A stretch of DNA of 53,132 bases from Alphaproteobacteria bacterium. GTDB taxonomy: Bacteria; Pseudomonadota; Alphaproteobacteria; Rs-D84. This document shows, in pieces, positions 43,272-52,100 of this stretch. Each line of letters begins with the position of its first letter. The first letter of the stretch is position 1. The position numbers were made by a program, and so were the translations under genes. The stretch is from assembly GCA_017630405.1 (NCBI GenBank), contig JAGBVH010000008.1:1-53132 (forward strand), given 5' to 3'. The notes beneath the pieces are model-generated. The model saw nothing but the letters and a program-made list of their open reading frames with translations, was not told the origin of the DNA and did no database searches.

Positions 43272-44852
43272 TTATTCGTGACGGTCTGGATACTTGCCAT
43301 CAATCAAGTTCTGACGAACCAGATGATGTTTAACCTTTTGTGTACCGGTTAATGGCAAATCCTCGGTTGTCATGGCAAAGTGAGTCACCCATTTATAACT
43401 GGCAACCTTTTTATTTGCCGCGGCAACTTCCGCACTTAACTTTTCCATGGTCATATCAGGTTCAACACTGAACACACCATATGTGACTGTCTTGTCCTTT
43501 ACATGGTGTTCAAATACCGCAACATTTTTAACACCTGGGATTGTGATAAACATACCTTCCAATTCGTCTGGATAAACATTTTTACCACTATCCAAAACGA
43601 TAACTTGCTTTTTGCGTCCTGCAAAGTGCAATTCACCATTTTTATCCATGGACACCATATCACCTGTATTAAAGAAACCGCGTTCGTCAAAGATTTCTTT
43701 GTTTGCTTCTTCGTTATTCAAATAGCCACCAAACACCTGATGACCACGCAACCACAGAACACCAACGCCATCTTCATTTTTATCACGAATTTCACATTCG
43801 TTATTCAGTGTTGGTCCACCAAAAGCAAATGGGAAACGCTTTTTAGTTGGTTTTGAAATACAGATTGGCCCAACAGTTTCTGTCAAACCATATCCCTGAA
43901 TAAAGGTCAAACCCAATCTTTCATAGAAAGTTTCAACCTCGGGCTTAGTAGCGGCACCACCTGCAATCAACAGACGCGCACGACCACCAAACACATCCAA
44001 GATAGGCTTCTGAACCTTGCGCACCAAGAATCCAAGACCGATTTTTTCCAATGTCTTGCCATACTTCAAAACAAAGGACACAAGCCCCCATTTCTTTTGC
44101 GCTTTTACATTATCAATAATTTTGTTACGGAACACTTCCCAAAGTCTTGGCACCGCAGGAATAACCTGGGGACGGAACTTTTTAAAGTCTGCCATTATTT
44201 CTTTTGGGTTAATTGTTGGCTGCAACAGCACGCCCGCCCCAAAGTGAATCGTTGCCAGAATTTCCACAGCAAAACCAAACACATGATACATTGGCAAGAA
44301 CCCATAAAGGACATCACCTTCCCTGATCCATTCGGCCATTGATTCCAACGAATTTGTACATTCAACAATATTAAAATGTGTCAAAGGCACAACCTTTGGA
44401 ACACCTGTTGAACCAGATGTAAACGACATAGTTGCAATATCCAACGATTCAACCGCCGCAGGTTTCAAATCTGGGTTAACCTTGCCGTCTTTCTCGGTAA
44501 TATCATAGAACTTAAAGTTCTTGGTTTTATAAACAAAAGACTTTTCCGCACAAACCAACTTACAGCCTGTTGTTTTGGTCATATTGTCATATTCAAATGG
44601 TGTCAGATTTGTATCCAGCAACAACACAGTTCCACCCAGATACCAAATCGCGAACAGCGAAATTGGAAATTCTGGGATATTGTGTGACAAGATACCAACC
44701 ACATCACCCTTTTTAACACCTGCTGCATCCAATGATGCCGCGCGCGCTTTGACCAAACCAATAAAGTCTTTGTATTTAACGCCCTCGCGCACCAGATAAA
44801 GGTTATCTGGATATGTCTGCGCTGTGCGTTCAAGTAACTGATACATATTCAT
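43272..44852 (-). CDS. AMP-binding acyl-CoA synthetase (fatty-acid-CoA ligase type)
   Basis: 526 residues. Adenylation motifs: MSFTSGSTGVPKVVPLTH (P-loop), QGYGLTETVGP, NTGDMV, GRKKQVIVLDSGKNVYPDELE and the C-terminal catalytic-Lys region LPLTGTQKVKHHLV. It activates a carboxylate, probably a fatty acid, to its CoA or carrier-protein thioester; chain length cannot be read. The ATG at 44852 (MNMYQLLERTAQTYPDNLYLV) is preceded by AAGGAATTTTATACT and a promoter. Single gene. Confidence 0.9.
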   Translation of the reverse strand: MNMYQLLERTAQTYPDNLYLVREGVKYKDFIGLVKARAASLDAAGVKKGDVVGILSHNIPEFPISLFAIWYLGGTVLLLDTNLTPFEYDNMTKTTGCKLVCAEKSFVYKTKNFKFYDITEKDGKVNPDLKPAAVESLDIATMSFTSGSTGVPKVVPLTHFNIVECTNSLESMAEWIREGDVLYGFLPMYHVFGFAVEILATIHFGAGVLLQPTINPKEIMADFKKFRPQVIPAVPRLWEVFRNKIIDNVKAQKKWGLVSFVLKYGKTLEKIGLGFLVRKVQKPILDVFGGRARLLIAGGAATKPEVETFYERLGLTFIQGYGLTETVGPICISKPTKKRFPFAFGGPTLNNECEIRDKNEDGVGVLWLRGHQVFGGYLNNEEANKEIFDERGFFNTGDMVSMDKNGELHFAGRKKQVIVLDSGKNVYPDELEGMFITIPGVKNVAVFEHHVKDKTVTYGVFSVEPDMTMEKLSAEVAAANKKVASYKWVTHFAMTTEDLPLTGTQKVKHHLVRQNLIDGKYPDRHE

Positions 44853-44892
44853 AGTATAAAATTCCTTGTTGTTTTTATATTGGACAGCAGAT

Positions 44893-44920
44893 ATTATACT
44901 CATGAATCAAAGGAAAGCAA
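44893..44920 (-). promoter_or_regulatory. Promoter for the acyl-CoA ligase gene
   Basis: Minus strand TTGCTT (44915-44920), 16 bases, TATAAT (44893-44898). It overlaps the ribosome-binding region of the divergent xthA gene (start 44923), so the two units may interfere. Confidence 0.55.
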
Positions 44921-44922
44921 AT

Positions 44923-45693
44923 ATGAAAATACTTACATTAAATATTAATTCAATTCGCGCGCACATTGAAAGTTTCCTGGAAATCCTGCGTAAAGGCGAA
45001 TACGACACAATTATGGTCCAAGAATTAAAAGTCGAAACCTCCAACTTTCCGCATATGATTTTTGATGAATTTGGCTATAACATCAAGGTATTCGGCCAAA
45101 AATCATGGAACGGTGTCGCAGTATTTTCTAAAAATTCCATCGAAGATGTCACCCTTGGCATGCCAAATTACGCGGATGTAAACGCCCGTTTTCTTGAGTG
45201 TGTCATTGATGGGCATGTGCGACTTATCAATACCTATATGCCAAACGGCGACACAGTTGATTCACCTAAATTTCCATACAAACTGGAATGGATGCGTGCC
45301 TTTACGGACTATATCGCCCAGTATCTGGATTCCCCGGAACCTGTAATTATCGGCGGTGATTTTAATGTCGCTATTGAAGACCGCGACATCTGGAAACCCA
45401 AGAATTACGAAGGAATCGCGATTTCCGCACCAGCCGCACGCGAGATTATGAACCAATGGTTAAGTGCCGGCTGGACCGATGCATGGCGCACTCTGCACCC
45501 AAACGAAATTGACTATACATGGTACGGCTATCGCGGACGCGACACGGTTGGCAATAAACAAGGCCTGCGTCTGGACTATTTCCTGTGTAATAAAACAGCC
45601 GCAAAAATGATAAAAAATTGCGAAATTGACATGGAACCACGACTGGCCAACAAACCAACAGACCATTGTGGATTAATGCTGGAATTAAAATAA
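44923..45693 (+). CDS. xthA: Exodeoxyribonuclease III / AP endonuclease
   Basis: 256 residues. Motifs of the EEP nuclease fold in order: LNINSIR, VQELK (metal Glu), NTYMPNG, GGDFNVA (Asp and Asn), GLRLDYFL and KPTDHCGL (catalytic Asp-His). It removes 3' blocks and cuts at abasic sites in base-excision repair. The ATG at 44923 with AAAGGAAAG upstream is the start; the open frame further left covers the divergent promoter region. Confidence 0.95.
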   Translation: MKILTLNINSIRAHIESFLEILRKGEYDTIMVQELKVETSNFPHMIFDEFGYNIKVFGQKSWNGVAVFSKNSIEDVTLGMPNYADVNARFLECVIDGHVRLINTYMPNGDTVDSPKFPYKLEWMRAFTDYIAQYLDSPEPVIIGGDFNVAIEDRDIWKPKNYEGIAISAPAAREIMNQWLSAGWTDAWRTLHPNEIDYTWYGYRGRDTVGNKQGLRLDYFLCNKTAAKMIKNCEIDMEPRLANKPTDHCGLMLELK

Positions 45694-45793
45694 AAATAAT
45701 GGAGCAAATAAGCGAATTGTCGGCAATATAGTGTACATAACGCTACATGAATGGCCGGCACCGCTTGTAGATATGTTATTAGATTTTATTTTT
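45691..45793 (-). repeat. Palindromic 3'-end element, copy 7 (after addB)
   Basis: Centre ATAGTGTACATAACGCTACATG (from 45728) flanked by AATTGTCGGCA and TGGCCGGCACC arms, more diverged than copies 2 and 6, with the usual right end ATTAGATTTTATTT next to the addB stop codon. Confidence 0.72.
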
Positions 45794-48299
45794 AGTCCTT
45801 AACCCGAGCAAAATCGTCATACTGCCTGTACTTTTGGTCGCTTGTCTCGCGATATTCATAGCCCGCGCCACCCGCCGAATAAATATTAAATAGTTCGGTT
45901 GTTTTAAGAACCGCGGCATTTATCATATTTTGTAGGACTTCACCTTCATAAACTATAGTTTTTACATCAGCATTTTTAAGTTGTAAAAACTTCATAACAG
46001 GAAATTCAGATTTACCCGTCTTGGCAATTTTAAAACCACCTTGTTGCAAAATATACGCCTCAAGCGGTAATTGTGGCATATTCCCCTGCTCCAACTGCGA
46101 TTTATTTGGCGCACTGCCTGTTTTTATATCCAGCACCCCACCATCCCAAACACGATCCGCACGCGCACGCACATTACGTCCCGCTATCTTTACACGCCCT
46201 TCTATTTCGGCAAAAGAATCACGCAACCCTGACAATTCCAAGGCCGCAACAGGCGCAATTTCCAAAAACCTTTTATGCCAAAAATGGAATATCACACTAT
46301 CAGCACCCAACAGTTCCTTGGCCTGATAATCCATTTCATTTACCAACACATCCGGCGACAAATCAACCGCTTTTTCCAGCACAGAATGAACCAGATTACC
46401 AAACTTCCGCGCATCCGGCCCAATCCAATAATCATCATTTTTCTTCAATCTTAAAATATGCTTAACATAGAACGAAAACGGATTATGTATCAAATGCTCT
46501 AATTCCGTCACATACACATCAGACCAATCCGCCGGTGGCGTTGGAACAGAATAATCCAAAGGCCTGTAATCAACCATATCCTGCGCCAAAACAGATTGCA
46601 CGATTTCATCGTCATTATTAAAATCGCCACCACGCGCAATTACACGCGATAAAAATCTGGATTCTGTCGTTTGAACCCCACCTGATTGAGTACTACGCAC
46701 CCAATAAACCTTTGCCCCACATGACAGGTTCATAAAGTCCAACGATTGCAACGACACTTTTCTGTCCGGCGATGGCAAGCCTATTTTTTCAGCAACCACG
46801 CGTGGCAACCAGGCGTTTTCATATCCCCGCGCGGGGAACATCCCCTCGTTCAACCCTGTCAATATCACAACATCAGCAGTCTGCATGCGCGATTCTATTG
46901 TCCCCAAAACCACTACATCCGCATCTGGATTCATCACGCCACGCACAGACACACCAGATATCGCATCAGCCAAAAACGCACGAGCATCAATCAATTCCAG
47001 TTTTAAATCAGCAACCTTAAGTGCATCCGACAATTCTTTAATCGCATACCATACTTGAACCGACACAGAATCATCTATCACAAATTGTGGTGCAAAACTT
47101 TCGGCATAAACTTCGACTATGTTTGATATTGTTTCAAATAAATCAAAGTCATTTTTTACATAAAATTTATCAAATAAACTTGAACCAGCCTCAATCCAAT
47201 CATCCAGCAAATTAAGTATCGCGCGACCAACCGCCGTCATTGTCCCCGACACACCACCAGAAAAATCAGCAACAATTCCACGCGCTGCAAACGCAGCCGC
47301 TATACGCTGGTTTCCTGCGGCATCGGGTGTTATAACCAAAACAGATTTTTTATCCGCCATAGCCCTTGCAGTAATTTCAGCCACAGCAGCCGCTTCAACC
47401 GCTTCACGCGAAACATTAACCAAATTACAATGCGACAAATTCGGCTTTGCCCCACAGCCCATAGTATCATTACCAAATGCATAGTTCATAAAATCTATCG
47501 CACTGTCACCAACATCAATTGGAATCACATCATCCGCACCAAACCCCAATCGTGATAAAAACTTATATTCAGAATTATATGGATTGGTATCCAGTTCAAA
47601 ATCCTGAACCCGACCAGAAATTTTACCAGACAAAATAATCCGACCATGCCGTGCCTGCGCCACCGCCATCATTAAATCCGCAGTCGCTGGCACACTGGCC
47701 GTAGAGCCACAAACTATCACAGATTTGTATTTATCAATAACCACAATCCAATCGCGCACAGATTTATTTCTGTATTGTGCCTGTGTCATACGCCCCGCGC
47801 AAAATCCCAACATAAAGCGCGACAATATTTCAAACAATTTTGCCTTGCTTTGAAAATGTGCGGCATATTTTTCATCAACCAAACTGCCCCAATCAATCGT
47901 TGCCGCATCAACACCTTCATTTTCCATATAGTCCTGCATACGCACCAAATCGTGGGCCACAGAAAGTGCAGTCGCCATATTTTTGATACTACCATCTCCT
48001 GACAACAACTTTGCCAGCACAACAACCCGCTCTGTGTTGGAAATAACTTCGTCATCTGCAACCAGTTCGTCTGCTTCTTGGTCATCTATCCCCTCGCCCA
48101 GCGCAACAAGCGTAGGCAAAATCGCAACCCCGCCCATTTTTTCAGCAATCAGTTTTTCAACAGTTCTGACAGCACGACGACTGGGCAGAAAAATCAACAT
48201 ATCCTGCAGTGGAACATTCACTTCCTCAATCACACGCCACAACGCATCAGACATTTTGGCAGGATTGGTTGCATAAAAAATATTATTATTTAATGCCAA
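45792..48299 (-). CDS. addB: Double-strand break repair protein AddB
   Basis: 835 residues of the alphaproteobacterial AddB type. FLPSRRAVRTVEKLIAEKMG lies near the N-terminus in a degenerate helicase-like region, and the C-terminus has a PD-(D/E)XK nuclease: FGNLVHSVLEKAV, RADRVWDGGVLDIKTGSAPNKSQLEQG and LPLEAYIL. With AddA (not in the window; expected next but replaced here by the convergent xthA) it resects DNA ends for RecA. TTG at 48299 is the chosen start, overlapping the engB stop by 14 bases with AAGGG at correct spacing. Last gene of rsmI-engB-addB. Confidence 0.93.
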   Translation of the reverse strand: MALNNNIFYATNPAKMSDALWRVIEEVNVPLQDMLIFLPSRRAVRTVEKLIAEKMGGVAILPTLVALGEGIDDQEADELVADDEVISNTERVVVLAKLLSGDGSIKNMATALSVAHDLVRMQDYMENEGVDAATIDWGSLVDEKYAAHFQSKAKLFEILSRFMLGFCAGRMTQAQYRNKSVRDWIVVIDKYKSVIVCGSTASVPATADLMMAVAQARHGRIILSGKISGRVQDFELDTNPYNSEYKFLSRLGFGADDVIPIDVGDSAIDFMNYAFGNDTMGCGAKPNLSHCNLVNVSREAVEAAAVAEITARAMADKKSVLVITPDAAGNQRIAAAFAARGIVADFSGGVSGTMTAVGRAILNLLDDWIEAGSSLFDKFYVKNDFDLFETISNIVEVYAESFAPQFVIDDSVSVQVWYAIKELSDALKVADLKLELIDARAFLADAISGVSVRGVMNPDADVVVLGTIESRMQTADVVILTGLNEGMFPARGYENAWLPRVVAEKIGLPSPDRKVSLQSLDFMNLSCGAKVYWVRSTQSGGVQTTESRFLSRVIARGGDFNNDDEIVQSVLAQDMVDYRPLDYSVPTPPADWSDVYVTELEHLIHNPFSFYVKHILRLKKNDDYWIGPDARKFGNLVHSVLEKAVDLSPDVLVNEMDYQAKELLGADSVIFHFWHKRFLEIAPVAALELSGLRDSFAEIEGRVKIAGRNVRARADRVWDGGVLDIKTGSAPNKSQLEQGNMPQLPLEAYILQQGGFKIAKTGKSEFPVMKFLQLKNADVKTIVYEGEVLQNMINAAVLKTTELFNIYSAGGAGYEYRETSDQKYRQYDDFARVKD

Positions 48300-48840
48300 G
48301 TGTTGCCCTTATTGGTTCAATCCCTGTCTTTTTTTCCGCCGATGTTTCCAGAATTTCTGGCACCATGGCGCCATGGTCTGTGTGCTTTATCTCAAGTTGT
48401 TTTGCCTCACGAACTTTTTTATCTTTTTTCGTATAAACAATTTGATAAGGAATTGCATTTGCATCACAAAAGTCCATCAAATCCAAATCCGCATCTTTGG
48501 CCCCGATACGAGAATCAATCAGAATAAACAACCGCTTTAGCTGTCGTCGTGTTACCAAATATTCTTCTAATCTTTTCAACCATCGCATCGCATCAACCTT
48601 GGACACCTTGGCATAACCATATCCAGGCAAATCTACAATCATCACCCGATCATCCAGATTAAATAAATTCAAACTTTGCGTGCGCCCTGGCGTATTAGAA
48701 GTGCGGGCAATTGGTGCCCCAACAACCGCATTTATCAACGAAGATTTACCAACATTACTGCGCCCGATAAAAGCATATTCTGCAAATTGTGTCTTCGGCA
48801 AAGCCGGCACCGTTTCAAAACTGCCAACAAACTTAATCAT
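48286..48840 (-). CDS. engB: Ribosome biogenesis GTPase EngB/YsxC
   Basis: 184 residues from the ATG at 48840 (GGGGGTGCGG upstream, overlapping the rsmI stop). GTPase motifs: GRSNVGKSSLINA, TPGRTQSLN, DLPGYGYA, YTKKDK and a C-terminal SAEKKTGI. It assists 50S subunit assembly. The frame is open further upstream, but that part lies within rsmI. It is tightly coupled to both neighbours. Confidence 0.95.
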   Translation of the reverse strand: MIKFVGSFETVPALPKTQFAEYAFIGRSNVGKSSLINAVVGAPIARTSNTPGRTQSLNLFNLDDRVMIVDLPGYGYAKVSKVDAMRWLKRLEEYLVTRRQLKRLFILIDSRIGAKDADLDLMDFCDANAIPYQIVYTKKDKKVREAKQLEIKHTDHGAMVPEILETSAEKKTGIEPIRATLGIK

Positions 48841-49633
48841 CCGCACCCCCTTTATCCAGTAATATTTTATATGCTTCTTTTTTGGAAATCCCACTGCGCG
48901 CCGCCAATTCTGCCGCCGCACTTTTCATAGAAGTTGCTGCAATATCATTTACAATATTACTTATATCATCATCGGACATTTTAATCTCGGGTCTTGGTTC
49001 TACAACAATCACAATTTCACCGCGCGGTGGTGTGATATTCATCAGTTCTGCAGGATATCCGATAATAGTTTCTTCGTGAATTTTAGTAATTTCACGCACG
49101 ATTGCAATCTTTCGTTCTGGCATTACACGCGCCAGCGCAGCAATGGTCGTCATTATACGATTTGGGCTTTCATAGTAAATAATAGTATGCGGAATCTTGT
49201 TATCTTCACGCAATTTCTTTTCATCAAAAAAACCACAAAAAGTAAACCTGTTGCTTGGAAATCCAGACAACACTAACGCCGATACAGCCGCAGTCGCAGA
49301 CGGCACAACATACACAGGAATATTTTCTGCACGTGCTGCGCGCACCAATCTGAACCCAGGGTCTGAAACCGCTGGCATTCCCGCATCACTAACCACCGCG
49401 ATTGTCATACCATTATGTAATTTTTCAATCAAATTCGGCACAACATCGCGTTCATTATGTTCATGACAAGAAACGCGTTTTGTTTTTATATCAAAATGAC
49501 TGGCCAATTTACCAAACACGCGCGTATCTTCGGCCGCAATCAGGTCAACATTCTGTAAAACCTCGATTGCGCGTGGCGACATATCAGATAAATTTCCTAT
49601 TGGTGTACCGACAACATAAAGCCCTGATTGCAT
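48833..49633 (-). CDS. rsmI: 16S rRNA (cytidine 1402-2'-O)-methyltransferase RsmI
   Basis: 266 residues: LYVVGTPIGNLSDMSPRAIEVL, AEDTRVFGKL, VSDAGMPAVSDPGFRLVRAA, PSATAAVSALVLSGFPSNRFTFCGF and EITKIHEE are the conserved blocks of the tetrapyrrole-methylase fold. It methylates the decoding-site C1402 with SAM. AAAAGG precedes the ATG. First gene of the unit with engB and addB, divergent from the LppC-like gene. Confidence 0.96.
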   Translation of the reverse strand: MQSGLYVVGTPIGNLSDMSPRAIEVLQNVDLIAAEDTRVFGKLASHFDIKTKRVSCHEHNERDVVPNLIEKLHNGMTIAVVSDAGMPAVSDPGFRLVRAARAENIPVYVVPSATAAVSALVLSGFPSNRFTFCGFFDEKKLREDNKIPHTIIYYESPNRIMTTIAALARVMPERKIAIVREITKIHEETIIGYPAELMNITPPRGEIVIVVEPRPEIKMSDDDISNIVNDIAATSMKSAAAELAARSGISKKEAYKILLDKGGADD

Positions 49634-49662
49634 TTGAAATCCTTTTATAGTAAAATGATACA
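49634..49662 (+). promoter_or_regulatory. Possible promoter abutting the LppC-like gene
   Basis: TTGAAA (49634-49639), 17 bases, GATACA (49657-49662) with an upstream TG; seven bases then lead to the ATG at 49670. The same geometry as other leaderless candidates, but the -10 box is poor. Confidence 0.3.
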
Positions 49663-49669
49663 GAATTAA

Positions 49670-51271
49670 ATGGATTTTTCAATGTATATAAACAGATTTT
49701 TTAGATTTTTTCTTATATCCTGCATACTTGCGGGTTGTGCGGACCTGTCCCAAAAAACGGATAATTGGTCCGACCAATATGGTACTTTTGTGGCCGAAGA
49801 ACCAACGCCAATCAACTATGGCGCGGTAAAACCGGATGACGAAACGCATAATATCGCGGTCCTGCTGCCACTATCGGGCAACAATGCCGCGGCTGGTCGC
49901 GCAATTCGCACATCTGTTGAAATGGCGATTCTTGAAAAATCCCCTACAAACCTTACTGCATCATTTTTTGACACAGCGCGCGGCGATATAAACGAAACGA
50001 TTTCAACTGCATTATCATCAAACCCAGACGCAATTGTTGGTCCTCTTTTTTCTGACAATGTAAAATTACTGCGCAGCGAAAAGCCATCTGAAACACCTGT
50101 TATATCGTTTACATCCGATGCATCAGCGGTCGGTGACGGTGTTTATACAATGGCTCTTATGCCAACAAACAGCGTTGAAACAATCGTTCGAGAAATACAT
50201 ACAGACGGTGCAAAAAACTTTATCATAATCGCACCAAACACAAAATCTGGTCGCATGATGGCTGGCACTGCCCTGACCACGGCAAAACAATACGACCTGC
50301 CACCAATTGGCGTGTTCTATTACAACGAAAAAGATTCTGAATCAATAAAAAACATGACTATTGCGGCATCTATGAACAATGCACGCACCGCCGCAAACAC
50401 ACGCGCCCGTCAGGTTTTGTCCGACATCATGATAAACGAACAATTAACCGCAATTGAAAAATCCAATCTGGATTATCAGTTGGATAAACTGTCCAAGATT
50501 GAAACACTTGGTCGCGTACCATACGATGCAATATTGTTCCTGGGCAACAGTGATGACACCATAACAATCGCGTCATTTTTACGCTATTACAATGTCAGTG
50601 CACGCGATGCAAAATTCTATGGCACCGCATTATGGGACGGCGCATCGGACATCTCATCAGACTATACAATGTCTGGCGCCAAATTCGCTGTTCTGCCACC
50701 AATGGGTGAAAACTTTGTTGCGCTGTATCAGCAAATATCAGGTGACACACCAAACCGCCTGTCATCTTTTGGATACGACGGTGTAAACATGGCAATCAAT
50801 ATGATTTATTCCGGCCAAGATTATGAACAGTTCTTGTCATCACCAAATGGCTATATGGGCACAGACGGTCTGCTGCGCCTTAACCCAAACGGAACTAGTG
50901 AACGCGCCTTGCGCATTATGGCATTGGATGGCAGCGGCACACCACGCGAAATCAAATCATCGGCCACATCATTTACAACACCACTGTATATTGTAAACCA
51001 ACAAGATGTTTCCGATGCCGAACCAATGGATCTTGAATCAGACGGCATTGACCCAGACAACTATATCCAGATTCCATCGCGTCTGCAAAGCAAATACAAC
51101 AGCGACATAATCGGCGCAAACAGCGGCGAGAAAAAATCGATTCAAAAAAGTAAAATCGTTGCGATACTTGGTGCAAATGATGAAACAACAATCACCAGCA
51201 CTGATTATGTTCCTGTGAAACAAGAATCTGTAAATCGCACACTTATCGACAGTGTTGAAATCGAAGAATAA
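49670..51271 (+). CDS. Penicillin-binding protein activator, LpoA/LppC-like lipoprotein
   Basis: 533 residues. Lipobox ILAGC after a basic-hydrophobic leader. The mature domain is a periplasmic-binding-protein fold: NIAVLLPLSGNNAAAGRAIRTSVEMAIL, AIVGPLFSDNVKLLRSE, VISFTSD and RLSSFGYDGVNMAINMI. The family regulates class A penicillin-binding proteins (LpoA in E. coli) or binds small ligands. Start 49670 or 49682; the second gives a conventional leader with GGA nearby. The last 60 residues are polar and variable. Its stop codon directly abuts the stop of the convergent methyltransferase gene. Confidence 0.86.
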   Translation: MDFSMYINRFFRFFLISCILAGCADLSQKTDNWSDQYGTFVAEEPTPINYGAVKPDDETHNIAVLLPLSGNNAAAGRAIRTSVEMAILEKSPTNLTASFFDTARGDINETISTALSSNPDAIVGPLFSDNVKLLRSEKPSETPVISFTSDASAVGDGVYTMALMPTNSVETIVREIHTDGAKNFIIIAPNTKSGRMMAGTALTTAKQYDLPPIGVFYYNEKDSESIKNMTIAASMNNARTAANTRARQVLSDIMINEQLTAIEKSNLDYQLDKLSKIETLGRVPYDAILFLGNSDDTITIASFLRYYNVSARDAKFYGTALWDGASDISSDYTMSGAKFAVLPPMGENFVALYQQISGDTPNRLSSFGYDGVNMAINMIYSGQDYEQFLSSPNGYMGTDGLLRLNPNGTSERALRIMALDGSGTPREIKSSATSFTTPLYIVNQQDVSDAEPMDLESDGIDPDNYIQIPSRLQSKYNSDIIGANSGEKKSIQKSKIVAILGANDETTITSTDYVPVKQESVNRTLIDSVEIEE

Positions 51272-51856
51272 TTAAAACTCGTAAACAAACAATTTGTGCG
51301 GATATTTTTTACCGCCGTATCTTACACTGCCCCCGCGCAAATCAATTACACGTGTTGGTTTAATGTTTTCTATTTCAAAATTCAAAGAAATTAATACTTT
51401 AATTTTTTTGCGATATTTTAAAAGTTTTGGGGTCAAAGTTGGTCCTAAATATGCAACCACAACATCTATTTTTTCTTTGTTGTTTTCAAAATAATCAAAC
51501 GCATCAATAAACAAAGTCTTTGATTTACCAAATGAAAAGAAATCAAAAATTCTAGCCACAAAAACACAAAAGGGCATATTTTCAAGCCCAATAGATTTTG
51601 CCCCGGTATGTCGTGCAATATATCGCGCCAAACCACCATACCCAGAACCAACTTCTACAACTGTTTTGGGATTTTTATAATATTCATTTATATGTTTTGC
51701 GGTTGCCCTGCGCTGTCCCAGCGAACTGGCCACAAAAGGTGCCTGATGTTTAACCAATATACACCATGCGTACTCTATGCCACGAATCCATATATAAGGA
51801 ACCATTACGGCAGAAAAAACAAAAAACACATAAACTAATAAAATTGTCGTATTCAT
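51272..51856 (-). CDS. Membrane-anchored SAM-dependent methyltransferase-like protein
   Basis: 194 residues. An N-terminal helix (TTILLVYVFFVFSAVMVPYIWI) precedes a class I methyltransferase core with motif I VVEVGSGYGGLARYIA, then IGLENMPF and VVVAYLGPTLTP. The target is unknown. No Shine-Dalgarno is obvious. Its stop touches that of the LppC-like gene with zero spacing, so each gene relies on readthrough into the other or on unseen terminators. Confidence 0.8.
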   Translation of the reverse strand: MNTTILLVYVFFVFSAVMVPYIWIRGIEYAWCILVKHQAPFVASSLGQRRATAKHINEYYKNPKTVVEVGSGYGGLARYIARHTGAKSIGLENMPFCVFVARIFDFFSFGKSKTLFIDAFDYFENNKEKIDVVVAYLGPTLTPKLLKYRKKIKVLISLNFEIENIKPTRVIDLRGGSVRYGGKKYPHKLFVYEF

Positions 51857-51892
51857 AATTCGTAAGTATATCAGATTACATAAACTAAAAAA

Positions 51893-51925
51893 ACAAAAAA
51901 CCGACCATTACGGTCGGTCTTTTTC
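51893..51925. terminator. Terminator hairpin beside a tRNA 3'-end remnant
   Basis: ACCGACC-ATTAC-GGTCGGT with CTTTTT to the right and a long A run to the left. It resembles the ACCGCAC..GTGCGGT terminator found after tRNA-Tyr at 52936-52956. Confidence 0.85.
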
Positions 51926-51935
51926 TGGTGGGAGT
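51926..51935 (-). repeat. 10-base copy of the tRNA-Tyr 3' end
   Basis: TGGTGGGAGT here equals 52965-52974, the CCA end and acceptor of tRNA-Tyr read on the plus strand. Both copies are preceded by a hairpin terminator and T run. It may be a tRNA remnant or an attachment-like repeat flanking the peptidase gene. Confidence 0.5.
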
Positions 51936-52100
51936 ATGCTTGCATTAATCGAGCAAAAAACAAACAACTATTCACCGATTTGATGCAACGGGTAAAAGAA
52001 TTTAAAGAAAAATGGTTATGATTTCTCCGATGGGTGAAATTGAAAAAAATAGAAAGGCATGATACAATTATGACAAGAATAATAAAAAAGGTGATGTTTA

